Below the pieces are notes generated by a model. It was not told the DNA's origin. It searched no databases and worked only from the letters and a program-made list of their open reading frames with translations. From positions 1 through 33,117 of the forward strand of contig JABSQW010000022.1 of the NCBI GenBank assembly GCA_013215605.1: DNA of 33,117 bases. The letters run 5' to 3'. The DNA is from Myxococcales bacterium. GTDB taxonomy: Bacteria; Myxococcota_A; UBA9160; SMWR01. The number at the start of each line of letters is the position of its first letter. Within the stretch, counting starts at the first letter, position 1. This document shows positions 8,669-16,813 of this stretch, in pieces. The position numbers and the translations under genes are program-made.

Positions 8669-8706
8669 AAAAAGAGGCGGACCGTCCCGCACTTCTTGCG
8701 GGACGG
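8669..8706 (-). terminator. Intrinsic terminator of the His-tailed surface-protein gene
   Basis: A perfect 10-base stem CCGTCCCGCA/TGCGGGACGG (8682-8691 and 8697-8706) with a 5-base loop lies 47 bases beyond the stop codon. Read on the minus strand it is followed, after eight bases, by a run of five T (8669-8673). It should end transcription of the gene at 8753-10954. Confidence 0.72.
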
Positions 8707-8752
8707 CCCCCTTGCGCATGAGCTTCAGCGACAGCCTTGCCGCCACCTTCGC

Positions 8753-10954
8753 CTAGTGGTGGCAGTGATGGTGATGGTGATGCTGCTTCTCGGCGAAGTC
8801 CACTACGAACCAGTTCGTGGAAGTTCCACCGCCGTGGAGCGGTGCCGGCTGGTTCGTCGTGAAAGGTTTCGAGCAACTCGTGTGGATGGTCTCTTCGACG
8901 CCGTTGATGATCACCCACATCTTCGAGCCGAGATGGGTCTCGCCGTGGGCGGTGCCGTCGATCGTGTACCCGTTCTCGCTGGGCATCGACAGCACCATGC
9001 CATTCACGAGGTCGATGTTGTACGTCACCGAGTCGTTCATGAACGACTTCGCCTTGAACACCACGGTGGCTCCCGGGATGTCCGGCCCGGTGTACTTGAA
9101 GAGCACCGCGGCGATCTTCTTCGTACACGTGGTCGGTTCTTCCGGCGGCTCGTTCAAGGTGATGGTGACCGAATCGTCCTCTCCGACGCAGACGGTGCCA
9201 GCGACGTCACCGGTCACCGTCGCGATGTTCGTCGTCGCCTCCTCGATGATCTGCGTGGCCACGTAGCTCACGCTCGTCATCGCCGGAATCGACGCGCCCG
9301 TCACGATGACACCGATCTGATCGTCGAGGACCTCCACGTTGTCCGCCTGCCCGTCATTCGGGTTGGTGACCGTGTAGGTGTAGTCGACGGTCGCACCCAG
9401 AGCGACGGTGCCGCCCTGCGTCGTGTCCATGCCGAACACCTGCAGTGCGCCGATGACATCGCCCAGGTTGAGTGGCTGGGAGCACGACGTGTGCCAGTAG
9501 CCATCCTGGAGGACCTCTCCCGTGTTGGCTTTCTTGATCCAGTAGCCGGTCACGCTCTTCAGCCGGCTGTGCCCGGCGTCGGACGCGTTCACCGTGATGA
9601 TGTCGCCGCCAACCACGCCGGTGACGTCCACGTAGACGTTCGTCGCGGGCGGAGCCGCGGCACCGTCACTGATGATGATGCGAACCGGGTCCGCGGTCGG
9701 ACCGGCCGGCGAGTCCCAGCACTCCACCTTGCCCGAAGCCTGAGAGTGCATGGTCTGACCGCAGTCGCCGCCGATGTAGCGGAGCTGCAGCGACTCGATC
9801 TTGCCTTCGCAGTGAGGAGCCGGCGCCACGTCGATCGACGTCGCGCACTCCTCGCCATCCTCTTCGAGGTCGACCGTTCCACCCTGGGTGGAGGTGAGCG
9901 AGGTGATCAGCGCGCTGCCAAACTGGTTGCCCGGCGCCAGGGGCTGAGAGCACGACGTGTGGAACTTGTCGATCTCGATGATGTCGTGCCAGCCGTTGCC
10001 CTGCGAGATCTTGATGTACGTCGCGGAGCCGAGCGTGTGCTTGCCGGCCGCCGATGCATCGACGGTGATCGAATCACCGACGCTCACGTCGTTGACGGAC
10101 GCAAACACGACCTTCTTGTGGCGCTTCTTGCCCCACCAGCCCCAATGCCTGCCCCAACGCTTGCGCTTCTTGCCGCCCACCACGATGTCGACCGGCTCCT
10201 CGCCGTTGGCGCCGCCGATGCACATCACCTTCTTGGGGTTCTGGAGGTGACTACTCGCGTCACAGCCGAGTCCCGTGTACTCGAAGGTAAACGCCGTCAC
10301 TTTGCCCTCACAGGCGTCTCCGCCCGGATCCGGCGGCTGCTGCACGCAGCCTTCCTTCTCGACGGTCAGGTTGCAATCCTGGCCCATCGGCTCCACGAAC
10401 GGCCCGATGCACATGCCCTGGGCGGCGAGCGAGAAGCCACCGCTGACCGAAACCATCGTGTCGGTCAACTCACCCGGGAGCAGCGGCGAGTGGATCGTGA
10501 GCAGCTTGCTCACCTCACCGGGGTTGAGGAAGCTCGTCGTGAAATCCCACGATACGACGTTGTTCACCGCGTCGATCGTGGTCCCATCGGGGGTCACGCC
10601 TGAAGAAGTTCCGATGTAGCCAGCGGCCGTCACCTGCGTCGTATCGACGGACAGTTCGAAGCCCAGCAGGGGCGGAATGATCCCGAGCGGCGTGCCGGTG
10701 CCGCCGGAGTGCGTGAGCCTGTAGACGTAGGTGTTGTTGCCAGCGAGCGGGTCCGGGCTGTCGGGGTTTCCCTCGAGCCAGACCTCGTACTCTTTGGTGA
10801 CCGAGTAGCAGGGCTGATCACAAATGCCCGGAATGCCATTGGGCTCGTCGATTATCGCGGTGCCCGATTCATCCGGTCCCGCTTGTGCTGCGCCGGCGAG
10901 CGCCAAGCTGGCGAATCCCGCGGCGAACCCGATCAAGGGCGAATGCATTCTCAT
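8753..10954 (-). CDS. Secreted three-repeat surface protein with C-terminal polyhistidine tail
   Basis: A 733-residue exported protein. A signal peptide (1 to about 25, ending AQA) is followed by a beta-rich N-terminal domain (27-200) and three related domains, each opening with a Cys near a Lys (CEGKV 215, CEGKI 382, CTKKI 610) and closing with HTSCS(Q/K)P (332-338, 488-494, 691-697). After the first two, a shared TQGGTV segment follows. Between repeats 2 and 3 lies a DUF11-like Ig segment (about 515-600, YTYTVTNPNDGQADNVEV). Repeat 1 carries an extra basic, Trp-rich block (260-281). The protein ends in six His, then Cys-His-His. The repeat domain resembles uncharacterised domains of secreted proteins; I cannot name its function. 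ATG at 10954 follows AGGAG at six bases. No PEP-CTERM, LPXTG or type IX sorting tail is seen. Metal binding by the tail is inference. Confidence 0.82.
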   Translation of the reverse strand: MRMHSPLIGFAAGFASLALAGAAQAGPDESGTAIIDEPNGIPGICDQPCYSVTKEYEVWLEGNPDSPDPLAGNNTYVYRLTHSGGTGTPLGIIPPLLGFELSVDTTQVTAAGYIGTSSGVTPDGTTIDAVNNVVSWDFTTSFLNPGEVSKLLTIHSPLLPGELTDTMVSVSGGFSLAAQGMCIGPFVEPMGQDCNLTVEKEGCVQQPPDPGGDACEGKVTAFTFEYTGLGCDASSHLQNPKKVMCIGGANGEEPVDIVVGGKKRKRWGRHWGWWGKKRHKKVVFASVNDVSVGDSITVDASAAGKHTLGSATYIKISQGNGWHDIIEIDKFHTSCSQPLAPGNQFGSALITSLTSTQGGTVDLEEDGEECATSIDVAPAPHCEGKIESLQLRYIGGDCGQTMHSQASGKVECWDSPAGPTADPVRIIISDGAAAPPATNVYVDVTGVVGGDIITVNASDAGHSRLKSVTGYWIKKANTGEVLQDGYWHTSCSQPLNLGDVIGALQVFGMDTTQGGTVALGATVDYTYTVTNPNDGQADNVEVLDDQIGVIVTGASIPAMTSVSYVATQIIEEATTNIATVTGDVAGTVCVGEDDSVTITLNEPPEEPTTCTKKIAAVLFKYTGPDIPGATVVFKAKSFMNDSVTYNIDLVNGMVLSMPSENGYTIDGTAHGETHLGSKMWVIINGVEETIHTSCSKPFTTNQPAPLHGGGTSTNWFVVDFAEKQHHHHHHCHH

Positions 10955-11021
10955 TGTCGACTCCTATTGAATCTGTCCCGAGTCCCGTGAAAAAAGTAGA
11001 GTGCGTAACCTTCTGAATTGA

Positions 11022-11038
11022 TACAACAAATTGTTATA
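11022..11038. promoter_or_regulatory. Imperfect palindrome upstream of the surface-protein gene
   Basis: TACAACA-aat-TGTTATA is a 17-base inverted repeat with one mismatch, 68 bases upstream of the surface-protein start, in an AT-richer stretch than its surroundings. It has the size and place of a transcription-factor site. I could not settle a -35/-10 pair. Low confidence. Confidence 0.3.
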
Positions 11039-11090
11039 GTCACGGTCGAACGGGTCAGGCCATGTCGAAATCCGCCATCGGGAAGCGGAG

Positions 11091-11306
11091 GTGCGCTGGC
11101 TGCGCCAAGTCGTCGAGACGCAGCTGCGCCGCAGGATCCTCGAGTCCATCGAACGGGTGCTCGAGCGGGAGCTGACAGCGGTCCTGGATACGGGCCGTTG
11201 CGAGCGGGGGGATGCTCGCCTCGGCTACCGCAACGGGCGCCAGGCGCCGTCGGGCTATGTGCGAGAACAGCTATGCAGCTTCGGCGATTCCCTCCTCACC
11301 CCTTGA
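11091..11306 (+). pseudogene. Remnant of an IS256/mutator-type transposase N-terminus
   Basis: The reading frame from about 11054 to 11240 encodes a stretch with LERELTAVLDTG-x-CERGDARLGYRNGR, which matches the conserved N-terminal pattern of IS256-family (mutator) transposases (an L-E-x-E-x-T-x-x-L run, then ER and GYR-G). After GYRNGR the usual basic RTL-T-VG block is missing and the frame ends at 11306, so only about 60 residues of a protein of about 400 remain. No DDE catalytic segment, terminal inverted repeats or target duplication were found. It lies between two surface-protein genes. The family call rests on a short motif. Confidence 0.5.
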
Positions 11307-11352
11307 AGCAGCGTTTTTCAATCCATCCCAAACGAAAACAAAACCGATTCGA

Positions 11353-11967
11353 TCAGGCGCGTCTCCGACGACCTGCGAATGTCAGTGCGGCGAGCCCGCA
11401 GCCCATGAGCGCGGCGGTAGCGGGCTCCGGAATCACCAAGCCGAATACCGTGGTGTCGAGGCCGGCACTCACCCGAAAGCTCACCATGTCGCCGATCTCG
11501 AGGTCGCCCGCGGGTCCGATCGTGACGAAGAGGTTGACGGAGGTCTCACCCGCGTCGACCTGATTGCCAGTGAAGTTCCAGGTAGACGTGTTGGTGAATG
11601 CCGTGTTGTCGAAGACAACGGAGGCCGCGGGGTTCCCCGCTCCAGTGTAGGTACCAACCCCCAACGGGTTCGTCATGAAGTTCGTGGAGAAGACGGTGGC
11701 GCCAAGTTCGTCGACGCTTCCCGCCGTGACGCTGATGCTGAAGATGAAGCCGTCGTTCGCGGAGAAATCAGTGCTTCCCAGCGAGAGGTCGATCGTTCCA
11801 GCCATCGTGGTCGGAAGCACGGGATTCAGCGTGCCGCTGGTGGAACCGATCGTGAACGGAACGGGCGCGATCAACGTGTAGGCCATGCCGACGGCCCCGG
11901 AAGAGCTCGCCAAGAGCAGGCAGGCCACCATCCCTGCCCAGAGCGTCGCCCCACGCTGCCAAAACAC
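11353..11967 (-). CDS. PEP-CTERM exosortase-substrate protein
   Basis: A secreted protein of about 204 residues ending in a classic PEP-CTERM tail: IPEPATAALM, a hydrophobic helix, then an Arg cluster (GRRRRA). Such tails are recognised by an exosortase and the proteins are associated with exopolysaccharide or surface structures. The body is a Thr, Ser, Asn and Gly-rich beta-type domain without Cys, with repeated short strands, and no enzymatic motif. The start is uncertain. The frame is open back to a TTG at 12099, but the GTG at 11967 gives a standard signal peptide (basic start, hydrophobic run, GAVGMA); an ATG at 11931 is also possible. A GGAGG lies 12 bases before the GTG. No exosortase is in the window. 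Confidence 0.78.
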   Translation of the reverse strand: MFWQRGATLWAGMVACLLLASSSGAVGMAYTLIAPVPFTIGSTSGTLNPVLPTTMAGTIDLSLGSTDFSANDGFIFSISVTAGSVDELGATVFSTNFMTNPLGVGTYTGAGNPAASVVFDNTAFTNTSTWNFTGNQVDAGETSVNLFVTIGPAGDLEIGDMVSFRVSAGLDTTVFGLVIPEPATAALMGCGLAALTFAGRRRRA

Positions 11968-12290
11968 GAAAGGGACCCGCCTCCGGGAGCCACTCCAACT
12001 TCTGGGATCAGAGCAGAGATACACCGCAAACCTCCGGCTGCCGGCACGGTGAGGTGAAAACCCTTCCCAGAATTCTCGCGCAAAGCCGCAACCCGACAAT
12101 TACTAGAGCAACTTCCGTTCCAACTGGTGGTGTGATCAGCATATTTGCAACATATGGACAACGAAGGCCTTTTGTCTTCCTTCCGAAAAGCGACAACACG
12201 AGGAACGGAATAACTTTTCCCTTTCGAGCGAAATAAGCGAGAAGAGAGGAAAACTTTTTCCGCGATCGGCCCTCTCACGCTCACGGGCGA
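11968..12290. other. AT-rich spacer with several palindromes
   Basis: About 320 bases without a credible gene and visibly richer in A and T than the rest of the window from about 12050 on. It contains CATAT-N7-ATATG (12140-12156), TTTCG-ag-CGAAA (12222-12233) and GGAAAA-ct-TTTTCC (12248-12261), plus a related imperfect copy GGAA-N6-TTCC at 12207-12220. The 12248-12261 palindrome lies 30 bases beyond the ChaC gene stop and is followed on the minus strand by a pyrimidine-rich stretch, so it may be a weak terminator. The others could be operators for the PEP-CTERM gene. Confidence 0.45.
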
Positions 12291-12836
12291 TCAGTCGGGG
12301 AGCCTCTCGAGGGCGTCGGCGAGCGCGAAGATGTGCGGGTCTTTCGCTCCAATTTCTTGCAGCGCTCTCGCGAGCCGCGCCACGTACTCGCGATTGGAGC
12401 CACTCGGTCCCGTCGCCGAACGCACGACGTCGACCAGCTCCGCGAGCGGCGCCGGGCCGAGGAAGTTCGGGTTGCCCGGCCCCGCCACGTACATCAACGC
12501 CTCGAGCCGCGACGTATCGTTTTCGGTCAGCCGGACCTCGACGCGGTGCCGCTCGAAGCCGCCCCGCTCGCGGTAGTCGAGCTGCTCGAGGACGGTCGAG
12601 CGATGGGCATCGGCGACGCGAAAGACAGCGCCCCAGCAGGTCGCCGCGGGCTCGCGAACCAGCGTGACCACGCGCCCCGGTGCTTCGGGGGTTCCTCGGT
12701 GGTCGGTGGAGCCTTGCCAGAAACGCCGTGACCAGCCCTCGATCGTCCCGCCGTGGGACTCGAGATAGGGAAAATCCGGTCGCCACATCAGCGAGCCGTA
12801 CCCGAAGATCCAGAGATCCGAGGCGCGTTGCGTCAC
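12291..12836 (-). CDS. ChaC-like gamma-glutamylcyclotransferase
   Basis: A 181-residue protein of the ChaC/GGCT-like fold, expected to split gamma-glutamyl peptides such as glutathione into 5-oxoproline and the remaining peptide in the cytoplasm. The substrate-loop motif FGYGSLMWRP (11-20) is intact, and the catalytic Glu is E90 in LDYRERGGF. Length and motif spacing match bacterial ChaC proteins. The start is a GTG at 12836 without a strong ribosome site. It is divergent from the SDR gene. The family is secure; activity on glutathione rather than other gamma-glutamyl compounds is inferred. Confidence 0.88.
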   Translation of the reverse strand: MTQRASDLWIFGYGSLMWRPDFPYLESHGGTIEGWSRRFWQGSTDHRGTPEAPGRVVTLVREPAATCWGAVFRVADAHRSTVLEQLDYRERGGFERHRVEVRLTENDTSRLEALMYVAGPGNPNFLGPAPLAELVDVVRSATGPSGSNREYVARLARALQEIGAKDPHIFALADALERLPD

Positions 12837-12944
12837 GGGACGGAGCCTCGCTCGCCGCGGCCCTTCGCGCGAGCCTTGCCGGCGGCGCCGGTCGTTACAA
12901 TGGGCCGCACTTCAACACTCCGGGTTCCCGTGACCAACGAAGAC

Positions 12945-13790
12945 ATGGACGGACGCATCTGCCTGGTCACCGGCGCCACGTCGGGCATCGGCGAAGCGAC
13001 GGCCACAGCCCTCGCGAGGCTGGGCGCGCACGTCATCGTCGTGGGGCGCAGCGCCGAGCGCGGCGAGGCCGCAGCCCTGAGGATCTCCCGGGCGACGGAC
13101 AGCGCCAGCATCGATTTGCGACTCGCCGACCTCTCCTCCCAGTCGGAGATCCGCAGACTCGCGCGGGAAGTGCTCGACGCGTATCCCGCGCTCCACGTGC
13201 TCGTCAACAACGCCGGTGTCACCAACCTGCGACGCGAGGAGACCGTCGATGGCATCGAGTCGACCTTCGCGACGAACCACCTCGCGTACTTCCTCCTCAC
13301 CGACCTGCTGTGCGACCGGTTGATCGAGAGCGCGCCGGCACGCGTGGTCAACGTGGCGTCTCATGCACACACGTTCGGACGCCTCGAGCCCGACGATTGG
13401 CAGAGCGAGCAGGAGTACAGCGCGATGAAGGTGTACGGGGGCTCGAAGCTCGCGAACGTGCTCTTCACCTACGATCTCGCAAGGCGCCTCGAGACCAAGG
13501 GAGTCACCGTGAACTGTCTCCACCCGGGCGCTGTCGCCACCCGCATGGGCCGCAACAACGGCTGGCTCGGCGTGTTGGCCAGCCTGCTGATGAAGCCTTT
13601 CTTTGCGAGCCCGGCGAAGGGCGCTCGCACGTCGGTCTATCTCGCGGCGTCGAAGGAGGCGGAGGGGGTGACGGGGCGTTACTTCGTGAATTGCAAACCG
13701 AAGGAAACGTCGGAACGCTCGCGCGACGCCGTCCTTTCGAAGCAGCTGTGGGACGAAAGTCGCCGTCTGACCGCAAGGGGGGGTGCCTGA
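12945..13790 (+). CDS. Short-chain dehydrogenase/reductase, retinol-dehydrogenase-like
   Basis: A 281-residue classical SDR oxidoreductase using NAD(P). It has the cofactor motif TGATSGIG (9-16), NNAG (88-91), catalytic Ser139 and the YGGSK motif (Tyr164, Lys168). The sequence after the active site (LHPGAVATRMGRNNG) and the overall length resemble the retinol dehydrogenase/WWOX-like group, whose bacterial members reduce varied carbonyl compounds; the substrate is unknown. A GTG five codons upstream (12930) is an equally possible start; neither has a strong ribosome site. The stop lies three bases before the apaG start, so the two are probably co-transcribed. Confidence 0.87.
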   Translation: MDGRICLVTGATSGIGEATATALARLGAHVIVVGRSAERGEAAALRISRATDSASIDLRLADLSSQSEIRRLAREVLDAYPALHVLVNNAGVTNLRREETVDGIESTFATNHLAYFLLTDLLCDRLIESAPARVVNVASHAHTFGRLEPDDWQSEQEYSAMKVYGGSKLANVLFTYDLARRLETKGVTVNCLHPGAVATRMGRNNGWLGVLASLLMKPFFASPAKGARTSVYLAASKEAEGVTGRYFVNCKPKETSERSRDAVLSKQLWDESRRLTARGGA

Positions 13791-13793
13791 ATC

Positions 13794-14183
13794 GTGGCCA
13801 CATCGGAAGCCGTCACCGAGGGTGTTCGCGTGCAGGTCGACGCGCAGTACGCGGAGGAGCACTCGCAGCCGCAGCTCAACCAGTGGTTCTTCCTCTACAC
13901 GATCCGCATCACGAACGAGAGCGACCGCACCGTTCAGCTGCTCTCGCGCCACTGGATCATCACCGACGCGACCCAGACCGTCGAGGAGGTGCGCGGCCTG
14001 GGCGTGGTGGGCGAGCAGCCGATCCTCCAGCCGGGCGAGTCCTTCGAGTACACGTCGGGGTGTCCGCTGCGGACTCCCTTCGGAACGATGGAAGGCACGT
14101 ACGAGATGGGGGTAGACGGCGGCGGCGGCTTCGACGCGACCATCGATCGTTTCATGCTGATGGAACCCCGCTCGATCAACTGA
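13794..14183 (+). CDS. apaG: ApaG-domain protein
   Basis: A 129-residue protein of the ApaG family, a small fibronectin-III-like beta domain. Conserved features are the N-terminal V-x-V-x-x-x-Y, FFLYTIRITNES, LLSRHWIITDA and the closing GTMEGTYEM. ApaG has been linked to Co2+/Mg2+ efflux and to nucleotide pyrophosphate metabolism, and its exact role is unsettled. The start is a GTG at 13794, three bases after the SDR stop, with a G-rich ribosome site. Its last eight bases overlap the end of the convergent AEC permease gene. The usual neighbours apaH and ksgA are absent. Confidence 0.92.
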   Translation: MATSEAVTEGVRVQVDAQYAEEHSQPQLNQWFFLYTIRITNESDRTVQLLSRHWIITDATQTVEEVRGLGVVGEQPILQPGESFEYTSGCPLRTPFGTMEGTYEMGVDGGGGFDATIDRFMLMEPRSIN

Positions 14184-15045
14184 CCCAGAGCAGAACCGCT
14201 GGAATCGTCACGAGGCTGAGGAGCGTGCCGATGACGATCGCCGACGCGACCAGGGCCGGGTCGCGGTCGTAGCGCTGCGCGAAGACGACGTTGATGACCG
14301 CTGCCGGCATCACCGAATGCAACATCATCACCTGAGCGTCGACGCCGCGGACATCGAACAGCTCCACGAACAGCAGCATGCACGCGAAGCCGCCGACCAC
14401 GCGAATCCCCACCGCCGCGAGGGCGTGGCGGACGTCGTCGACCTCGAGCCGGCGCAGCTGGAACCCGAGGTTCAGGAGCATCAGCGGTATCGCCGTCGCG
14501 CCCACCATCTCGATGGGCTCCATCAGCATCCGCGGAAGCTCGACCTCCGCGACGCCGAGCGCCAGACCGCCCACGCTCGCGTAGAAGAGCGGCATCTTCA
14601 GCACTTCATCGAAGCCGTTCTCGCCTTTCGCGATCCAGATGCCGACGCTCGAGGTGAAGATCGCAACGGTGACGTAGAGGATGGCGGCGCTCGCGAGACC
14701 CTCGGGTCCGAAAGCCAGACGCGCGCAGGCGAGGCCCATGTTCCCGGAGTTCCAGAACACGGCGGCGAGCACGATCCCGTGGCGATGGCCGCCGGCGGTT
14801 CGGGAATACAAGAGCGCGATCCCGCCGGTCGCGAGCATCGTGAATACCGCGGCGCCAAAGAGCGTAGACCAGCGACCGAGGTCGACGTCGGCGCCCGAGA
14901 GCACGGAGAACATCAGACAGGGCGAGGCGATGAGGATCGTGAGGTCGGAAAGCGTAGGGAGGTGCATCTCCCGCCGGGAGGCGATCCAGTAGCCCAGCGC
15001 CACGATGCTGAAGACCGGAACGATCGTGGCGAAGACGACGGACAT
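14176..15045 (-). CDS. AEC-family (auxin efflux carrier-like) permease
   Basis: A 289-residue polytopic membrane protein with about nine to ten hydrophobic helices and short loops, matching the AEC/MleP-like transporter family. Typical features are the N-terminal helix with VPVFSIVALGYW, a central FWNSGNMGLA segment (the conserved N-x-G-x-x-G region of the first half) and a C-terminal half that repeats the topology, with SVMPAAVINVVFA. Bacterial members carry malate, other carboxylates or unknown organic anions; the substrate here cannot be inferred. It is divergent from ahcY, whose candidate promoter lies in the shared 176-base gap. Confidence 0.85.
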   Translation of the reverse strand: MSVVFATIVPVFSIVALGYWIASRREMHLPTLSDLTILIASPCLMFSVLSGADVDLGRWSTLFGAAVFTMLATGGIALLYSRTAGGHRHGIVLAAVFWNSGNMGLACARLAFGPEGLASAAILYVTVAIFTSSVGIWIAKGENGFDEVLKMPLFYASVGGLALGVAEVELPRMLMEPIEMVGATAIPLMLLNLGFQLRRLEVDDVRHALAAVGIRVVGGFACMLLFVELFDVRGVDAQVMMLHSVMPAAVINVVFAQRYDRDPALVASAIVIGTLLSLVTIPAVLLWVS

Positions 15046-15066
15046 CGCGCCGCCCTACGCTATGCG

Positions 15067-15146
15067 TTGACAGCCGGAACTGCATATGAAACACTGCATC
15101 CGCATGAACGGATGAATTGACTCATCCGTCGGCCCCGTGCGGCCGA
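15067..15146 (+). promoter_or_regulatory. ahcY promoter element and structured leader with mutually exclusive hairpins
   Basis: A perfect TTGACA (15067-15072) lies 150 bases before ahcY, though the matching -10 is poor. Downstream, CATCCG (15097-15102) can pair with CGGATG (15109-15114), and the overlapping CGGATGA (15109-15115) can pair instead with TCATCCG (15122-15128) across a 6-base loop. Only one can form at a time. A third hairpin TCGGCC/GGCCGA follows (15129-15146). As DNA the second pair is also a 20-base palindrome, so it may be an operator. The known SAH riboswitch consensus is not met. Confidence 0.42.
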
Positions 15147-15221
15147 TCAGCGAACACATTCGAAGGATTCCCCCCAACCGGCCCGAGCAGCGCCAGGCGC
15201 CTCGTGGCCACTGGAGACCGC

Positions 15222-16679
<1,458 letters not shown>

Positions 16680-16680
16680 A

Positions 16681-16761
16681 ACCAGCGGCAGCGGTCAGCT
16701 GACGGGAAACGCCGTAGACGTTCCGCTTCAGCTGACCGCTGGCGCTGGTTTTCTCTGTTTT
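16681..16761 (+). terminator. Strong intrinsic terminator after ahcY
   Basis: Arms at 16681-16702 and 16728-16749 pair over 22 bases with a single mismatch, and the 25-base loop between them can pair further. TTTTCTCTGTTTT follows at once. It starts one base after the ahcY stop codon and should separate ahcY from the protease gene. Confidence 0.88.
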
Positions 16762-16813
16762 CAGACATCTGGTGGGTTAAACCTTTGGTGCCCCCACAGC
16801 CGATAGACGAGGA

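Noticed and set aside
8753-8785. Hexahistidine codons as vector contamination
   Set aside because: The run is followed by Cys-His-His and a native stop, then a terminator, and lies inside continuous genomic sequence, so a cloning tag is unlikely.
8537-10603. 688-codon open frame on the plus strand opposite the surface protein
   Set aside because: The minus strand has signal peptide, repeats, ribosome site and terminator; the plus frame has none.
11041-11352. Complete insertion sequence
   Set aside because: Only an N-terminal transposase motif is seen, with no catalytic part, no terminal repeats and no target duplication.
12680-14272. 530-codon plus-strand frame across the SDR and apaG genes
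   Set aside because: Arg-rich out-of-frame reading of two recognisable genes.
15183-15203. Possible SAH riboswitch core before ahcY
   Set aside because: A GCGC-centred hairpin is present, but the conserved sequence of the known SAH riboswitch and its pseudoknot partner could not be found.
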